Positions 59,171-64,000 of a DNA stretch of 64,000 bases are shown here, one piece after another (position 1 is the first letter of the stretch; every line of letters begins with the position of its first letter). The notes under the pieces were generated by a model. That model made no database searches, had not been told where the DNA came from, and saw only the letters and a program-made list of their open reading frames with translations. Both the position numbers and the translations under genes were made by a program. The DNA is from Psilocybe azurescens. Its lineage: Eukaryota > Basidiomycota > Agaricomycetes > Agaricales > Agrocybaceae. The DNA is taken from contig JAJIRX010000786.1 of the NCBI GenBank assembly GCA_023853785.1, forward strand, positions 1-64,000. Reading direction: 5' to 3'.

Positions 59171-59458
59171 CCCACACAGGTTAGGGGTACGTGTACTGCA
59201 CGGGTAGGGTACAGGTTACAATAGCCCTACTTGTGAGCTTTTGAACGAGTCTAAAAACATATTTTTCAACCAAAACTGAGGAAGATATGACTGATTTTGC
59301 AAAATTCTTCAAAATTAGCCATATCTCCTTCAATTATGGGCTGATTTGGACGTTTTTAGGCTCTTTTTGAAGGGTAAACCCATAGGGTTACGGGTAGGGT
59401 TGCCCCATGGGTAGAGTACGGGTTGCTGGCGCGATAACCGCGGGTTTACCTGTGCCAT
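59171..59458. mobile_element. Palindromic MITE-like hairpin
   Basis: The ~290-bp stretch is an imperfect inverted repeat folding at about 59310. The left half has GTCTAAAAAC and GAGGAAGATATGACTGATTT, the right half the complements of GCCTAAAAAC and GAAGGAGATATGGCTAATTT. The outer arms carry ACACAGGT / ACCTGTG and several GGGTAGGGT units. The target duplication was not determined. Confidence 0.6.
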
Positions 59459-59879
59459 AGCCTATCTACCACCACATCAGCCCAGTGCACCTTTCACCAC
59501 TGTGGCTGATGTTGATTATCCTATGAGAATCTCCAACCAGAGCAGTGGCCCTCTCACCACTGCTGATGGTTTGGTTGTGTCCACCACCATCACTGCAGGC
59601 CATGTACATCAGGACAATGGCTCTTTCACTGTAGGTCCTGATCATGGTATTTATTATTATTATTGCTATTATTATCATGTATTTAGTTCCTTAAATAATA
59701 TAGATGCTGTAAGCCTGGTGCCCAGTCTTACCACAGCCCCTTTCCATATTATCTTATCTTATACATTTATGTGCATGTGACTATCATCCCTAAACTCCAT
59801 TTCCTTGATATAGACTTACCTTAGACCTTATGCACTGTACACACCTGTAGCCAGTCAGTCATTCTATTGATATATTGTG

Positions 59880-60490
59880 GTCCTGTCATTCTCTGTGTGA
59901 CTCTCAGTGAGCCTGGTGATGCCCAGCTTTCAGATGCATGGACAAAATTTGATAGGTCTGAATCCACAACTAATGTATTAAAGTATTTGCAGTCTGTTTA
60001 TAAGACAAAAAAATCTTGTCCTGATTACATATGTATTGACAAAGGATGTCAAGTGTTGCGAACAGCTGTTACCAATAGAAGTTGGGATGCTATGTGGAAA
60101 AAACATTAAAATTTATTGTGGACACTTACCATTATATTAATCACCAAGCCAATGATTATCTTTGTCAAAAGTACTGCAATCCTTCTCTGGGTGATGGTTC
60201 AGCTCCAAATTGTGTAATTATTGTATATGATGATAATGGCAATGCATATGCCCAGAGAACCTTTAATACACAAGTGTGTGAACAATTATGTAAATGCATG
60301 GCTGGGTGGTTTTGAATCTATACTTAAATGTATGACACCTGGCAATTTCAACTGGTTTCTACACACAATACTATTTTACCACACAAAATATGTCATTGCA
60401 AAAAGAAAAAAAGGCAGAGTCTTCAGATAGTGATAATGAAAATAAAGAATTAGGATTGGATGAAGAGACTAGTGATTCTGACTCAGACTA
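59880..60490 (+). pseudogene. KDZ transposon-associated cysteine-cluster protein fragment
   Basis: Joined frames read CPDYICIDKGCQVLRTAVTN, WDAMWKKH, then FIVDTYHYINHQANDYLCQK with YCNPSLGDGSAPNC, QRTFNTQVCEQL, and after a one-base shift GGFESILKCMTPGNFNWFLH and an acidic end near 60490. I recognise this as the CxC-type protein domain that accompanies KDZ (Kyakuja-Dileera-Zisupton) transposons in Agaricomycetes, which may bind nucleic acid. Shifts near 60110 and 60300 and a missing N-terminus show it is a remnant. Confidence 0.65.
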
Positions 60491-60524
60491 AATTGAATAC
60501 AAGTGTGTAAAAAAACAAGTTAAT

Positions 60525-60655
60525 TCACATAGTAGATTATATAAGCAATGTGCAGTAGGTGTATGATACAAGGTAAATTACATAAGCAGTATATAGTAGG
60601 TATATGATACAGGGTAGATTATATAAGCAGTGTATAGTAGGTGTATGATAGTAGT
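60525..60655 (+). repeat. Three ~53-bp tandem units
   Basis: Units contain GTAGATTATATAAGCA.TGT followed by AGTAGGTGTATGATACA.GG, repeated about three times with few differences. Confidence 0.85.
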
Positions 60656-60769
60656 GATAACTGTGTAAATCTATTTTTTATTCAGCCCAAAAGTGTGGGA
60701 AATTGTTTTTACTCAGCTTCAAGCCATGGGAATTCCATTTTACTACTGTATTGGCTATAAATAACTCTA

Positions 60770-60895
60770 TTCCCCTTCATTCCCCTCTATTCCCTCTCCA
60801 ATTCCTTCATTCCCTCTTCAATCCCCTTTATTCCCTCTATTCCCTCTATTCCCTCTATTCCCTCTATTCCCTTCACTCCCTTTCTCAATCCCTCC
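60770..60895 (+). repeat. TATTCCCTC tandem array
   Basis: A nine-base unit repeats perfectly about four times (60830-60870), with degenerate copies on both sides. Confidence 0.85.
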
Positions 60896-61066
60896 AGTCC
60901 TAGGGAATATGTGGGGAGTGAGAAGTACTGGCTGAGGTCCAGAATAGTATTTCTCCAATACAAAGTAGATGACTTGAGTGCTGATGCTTGTACTTCTGCA
61001 TACTCACTGCCTTCTTTCAAAGGTTTTGTGTGACTATCATCCCCCTTTCCATTTGATGAATCATAC

Positions 61067-61564
61067 ATGGAATACTTTGCAAAATTCACAGAAGGAAAGC
61101 TTGAAAACAGCAATTTTAGACCGACACACCTTATGCTCTCCAATTTGAATGCTGTTCACATACACATTGAACATTTAAGTCAGCAGCTGCTCTCTGTTTG
61201 CTTCAGCTTCTCACAATATTGCAATCAGACAGAGGATAACTTTATTCAAGAAAATATTGCCAGTGTCTCAACTGCTTCTATCTCTATTTCTACACAAGAT
61301 AAAGTTATCTTTTGGTTGAAGAATGCAGCAAAAACAAAGGAGAGTTATGATCTCTTTTGTAACTCACATAATTGTGTCCTTCAGAACCCAGACATTGTTA
61401 AAACTTGGAAGTTTGCAGCTGCCTTTCACAGGGTCTACTACTGGTCAAAATGTTCTATCTCTATACATGTTCTAATGAAATGGCCAAGCACCTACTCACA
61501 ATGTATCTCACATATCAGAGAACTCAGGATTTTCTCAGTGCTATTTGAGCTGCCCTCAATGTAG
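61067..61564 (+). CDS. Unrecognised 165-codon open frame
   Basis: The longest clean frame in a stretch not dominated by repeats. The product is rich in Ser, His and aromatic residues with no signal peptide, membrane segment or motif that I recognise. It ends ~80 bp left of element B and has no visible partner gene. It could be a transposon remnant or chance. No function proposed. Confidence 0.2.
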   Translation: MEYFAKFTEGKLENSNFRPTHLMLSNLNAVHIHIEHLSQQLLSVCFSFSQYCNQTEDNFIQENIASVSTASISISTQDKVIFWLKNAAKTKESYDLFCNSHNCVLQNPDIVKTWKFAAAFHRVYYWSKCSISIHVLMKWPSTYSQCISHIRELRIFSVLFELPSM

Positions 61565-61641
61565 GGGGAAACTTGGTTATCTGATGCATTGGACAATGAT
61601 CAATTGGTTGGAATATACAGTCCTGGAGGTCCACATGCTGC

Positions 61642-63654
61642 CAGTACTTTACCATCCCCACACAGTCCATATGGACTCCAGTGGACTCAAGTGGACTTGC
61701 CTATATACTGAGTGTAAAAAGGTAAACAGAGTCCAGTGGAGTCCACTGCACTGCACTTTAGTAGATCTTATACTATACAGTGAATATGGACTAAAATAAC
61801 TGCAGTCCACTGGAGTCCACTGGACTTGATACAGTAATAAATTCAATCTTAACATAAATTCAGATTAGTGGAATACAGTATATTAATAACTATTTAATAC
61901 ATTACTATCTACATGCGAGGGTCAAGACAAAAGGAAGAAAAAAGCGAATAAAAATAAAAATAAAAAAAGAGGGGGTGGGAGCAGTACTTTACCATCATAC
62001 GTGTCGTCCATCAGGTCGTCAGTAAGTGTCATACCCTTTGTCGTTGTCTTTGCCCTTGTCGTTGCTGTTGCAGCCGCTGTCCTTGTACCCATTGGTACTC
62101 GTCGCTGTCGCAGCCTCGCGAGCCGGCCCTTGCCGTCCTCGTACCCATCGCCCTCATCGCTGTTGCAGCTGTCGTTTCCGTTCTCGTCGTTGCCTTTGTG
62201 CACGTCGTCCGTGTCGTCCTCGTACCCGTTGCTGTTGTCCGTGTTGTTGTTGTTGTCATAGCCACTGTCGTTGTACGCATCCGGTACCCGTTGCTGTCGC
62301 AGCCACCATCCCCGTCCTCATTGTTGTCACAGCCGTTGTCCCTGTCCCTGTCCCTGTCCCCATCCTTGTCCCCGTTGTCCCCGTCTGTCCTCGCTGTCGC
62401 AGCCACTGTCCCCATCCTCATTGTTGTCACAGCTGTTGTCCGCGTTCGCTCTGTGTCCTTGTCCTCATCCGCATCCGTCCCGCAGCCGCCGCCCCCCATC
62501 CTCGTCGTACCCGTCGCCGTCGCAGCCGCCGTCCCTGTCCTTGTCGCTGTTGCAGCCGTTGTCCCAGTCCCGGTCCCTGTCCTCGTGGCCGTTGTCCATC
62601 CTCGCCGTCCTCATCTCTGTCGCAGCCGTTGTCCCTGTCCTTGTGGCCGTTGTCCGTCCTCGCCGTCCTTGTACCCGTCCATCCCCATCCCCGTCGTCCT
62701 CATCGCCATCGCTGCTGCTGTCCTCATCCTTGTCATAGCCATTCTCACCCTCGTCGTCATCCAGGTTGTCCTTGCCTACGTCCAGGTCCTTGCCTACGTC
62801 CAGGTCCTTGCCTACGTCCAGGTCCTTGCCTATGTCCAGGTCCTTGCCTACGTCCAGGTCCTTGCCTACGTCCAGGTCCTTGCCTACGTCCTCGTCCTGG
62901 GTCCTTGTCGTCGTGATTCGTGGTCGTCCTCATCCAGGTCCTTGTTGTTGCTGTTGTTGTTGTTGTTGTTGGTGTGGCCGTCGTGGTTGTCATCGTCCTC
63001 TGCTGTGTTGGGTTGGCTGTTGCCTGGCTCCAACCGATGAGGTGGTGGTGGTGGTAGTCGGAAGAAAGGTTGGGGTTGTTCATTTGATCGTTGTCATGCT
63101 GATCAGCCGATGCCGGGCACGCGTGCGCGTCACATGTGCCTGTGAAATTTCACCCCACGGACTGAACAAAATACAAAATTGTATCCATAGGGAGGCTTTG
63201 CTCCCAAGTGTATTTAACTATTGCTTCATTTAATTGTTATTTCATAGAGTTTATTTCCATTGATTTTACTCTTTTATTTTTGCAATTAATATTAATAACT
63301 AATGATCATACTTCAGATATTGTGTTAATTATTGCATCTAGTGGACTCCAGTGGATTTAACTGGACTCCACTGGAGTCCACTGGACTGTGCTAATAAATA
63401 TATTATTTGTTGTTGTTCAGTGAATATTTAAGCCCCAGTCCAGTGGACTCCAGTGGACTCCAGTGGACTTGACTGGACTCATAATCCACTGAACTGAGAC
63501 AGGACTGAAAATTTGGCAGGAGTCCAGTGTGAGTCCAGTGGACTCCAGTGGACTAGGCAATCTGTCAGCCAGTTTGGCTGAGTAGAGAGTCCAGTGGAGT
63601 CCAGTGGAATCCACTGGAGTCCATATGGAATGTATGGGGGATAGGAAAGACCTC
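61642..63654 (-). mobile_element. Element B: 2-kb family member, inverted copy of element A
   Basis: The left end is CAGTACTTTACCATCCCCAC, the right end GGAAAGACCTC. Read in reverse, it follows element A through both subterminal zones (61670-61825, 63345-63630), both AT-rich arms, a T-rich tract and a repetitive core (62000-63000). No identical flanks were found, so the TSD is lost or the copy was rearranged. No transposase. Confidence 0.88.
62768..62893 (+). repeat. Seven 18-bp tandem units in the core of element B
   Basis: GTCCTTGCCTACGTCCAG repeats seven times head to tail with one variant unit (TATG for TACG). Confidence 0.92.
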
Positions 63655-64000
63655 GATATCACATATGATTATTTTCTAATCTCACTGTATTGCTTGAGTA
63701 TATATTTCACAATGCTCAGATTCCACATGCCATGTTGGTGCATCTCACAAGATACATGGAGAGTGCTCATAACAACAAACACTTTTATTCAGGTGCTCAC
63801 ACTCACAAAATATGTGTTGGTACATCTGATATCATGCTCAGAACATTGCTCAATGGCAAGCATTTTTTTCTCAGTACCTATATTCCTGTATTTATTATCA
63901 GCACACCTTGCACAGCTCTCAGAAATTTTTAACTGAGGTCAGAATGTATAATTGCAATGCTCTCCAAGCGTGGGTACTCTTCTTGGATTGCTTAGTCTGT
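63655..64000. other. No gene seen at the right edge
   Basis: Two overlapping plus-strand frames of 80-110 codons without motifs; nothing supportable. Confidence 0.4.

Noticed and set aside
62768..62893. Possible CRISPR-like array of 18-bp repeats
   Set aside because: Units are head-to-tail with no spacers, in a eukaryotic transposon core.
62026..63040. Frames of 280-296 codons in the core of element B
   Set aside because: Same compositional artefact as in element A; no conserved frame between A and B.
61642..63654. Target-site duplication for element B
   Set aside because: Flanks (ACATGCTGC left, GATATCACA right) do not match at 8 or 9 bp.

Overview
The window looks like nuclear DNA of a mushroom-forming basidiomycete (Agaricomycetes). 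The evidence is short spliceable introns (GTRNGT...AG), a class I hydrophobin locus, a fungal NACHT-ATPase remnant, KDZ-associated and hAT transposase remnants, a Tad-like LINE, Helitron remains, and a basidiomycete-type alpha-kinase. It is a transposon-dense accessory region with almost no intact host genes. Most coding traces carry frameshifts or stops.

Layout. 1-5.5 kb: decayed autonomous Helitron (Rep plus Pif1-type helicase) entering from the left edge, followed by an array of GC-rich hairpins. 6.1-14.0 kb: fragment of a family with palindromic subterminal repeats, then the 3' part of a Tad-like LINE interrupted by a solo LTR (TSD GCAAA) and by a complete Ty1/copia element (471-bp LTRs, TSD CGGAT); the LINE ends in poly(A) at 14034. 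14.65-16.3 kb: a TA-flanked Tc1/mariner-like MITE beside a hAT transposase pseudogene. 16.6-19.8 kb: nested TA-flanked MITEs inside a palindrome, one of them carrying a 2-kb element C (TSD CCATCCTG). 20.5-22.3 kb: MULE-like non-autonomous element with 9-bp TSD. 22.3-25.5 kb: nothing supportable.

25.5-33.3 kb and 39.1-43.1 kb are two diverged direct copies of one locus (minus-strand gene for a membrane/coiled-coil, acidic, low-complexity protein); the first copy is split by a young 3.5-kb element with ~800-bp inverted arms (TSD AAGTATA). A third fragment lies at 51.6-52.1 kb. Between the copies are a NACHT pseudogene (34.1-36.4 kb), a copia gag fragment (37.7-38.1 kb) and a degenerate simple-repeat field.

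43.17-49.42 kb is the most striking structure: 536-bp terminal inverted repeats enclose two divergently oriented decayed genes, an alpha-kinase with N-terminal zinc ribbons and a DDE integrase-like transposase. 49.58-51.51 kb (A) and 61.64-63.65 kb (B) are inverted copies of the 2-kb family also represented by C at 16.9-18.9 kb. The only recognisable host-type gene between them is a five-exon class I hydrophobin (55.19-55.77 kb), which is one base short of an open frame. A second solo LTR (58.15 kb), a palindromic MITE (59.2 kb) and a KDZ-associated remnant (59.9-60.5 kb) complete the right part. All boundaries and homologies were read by eye; no alignment or database search was run.
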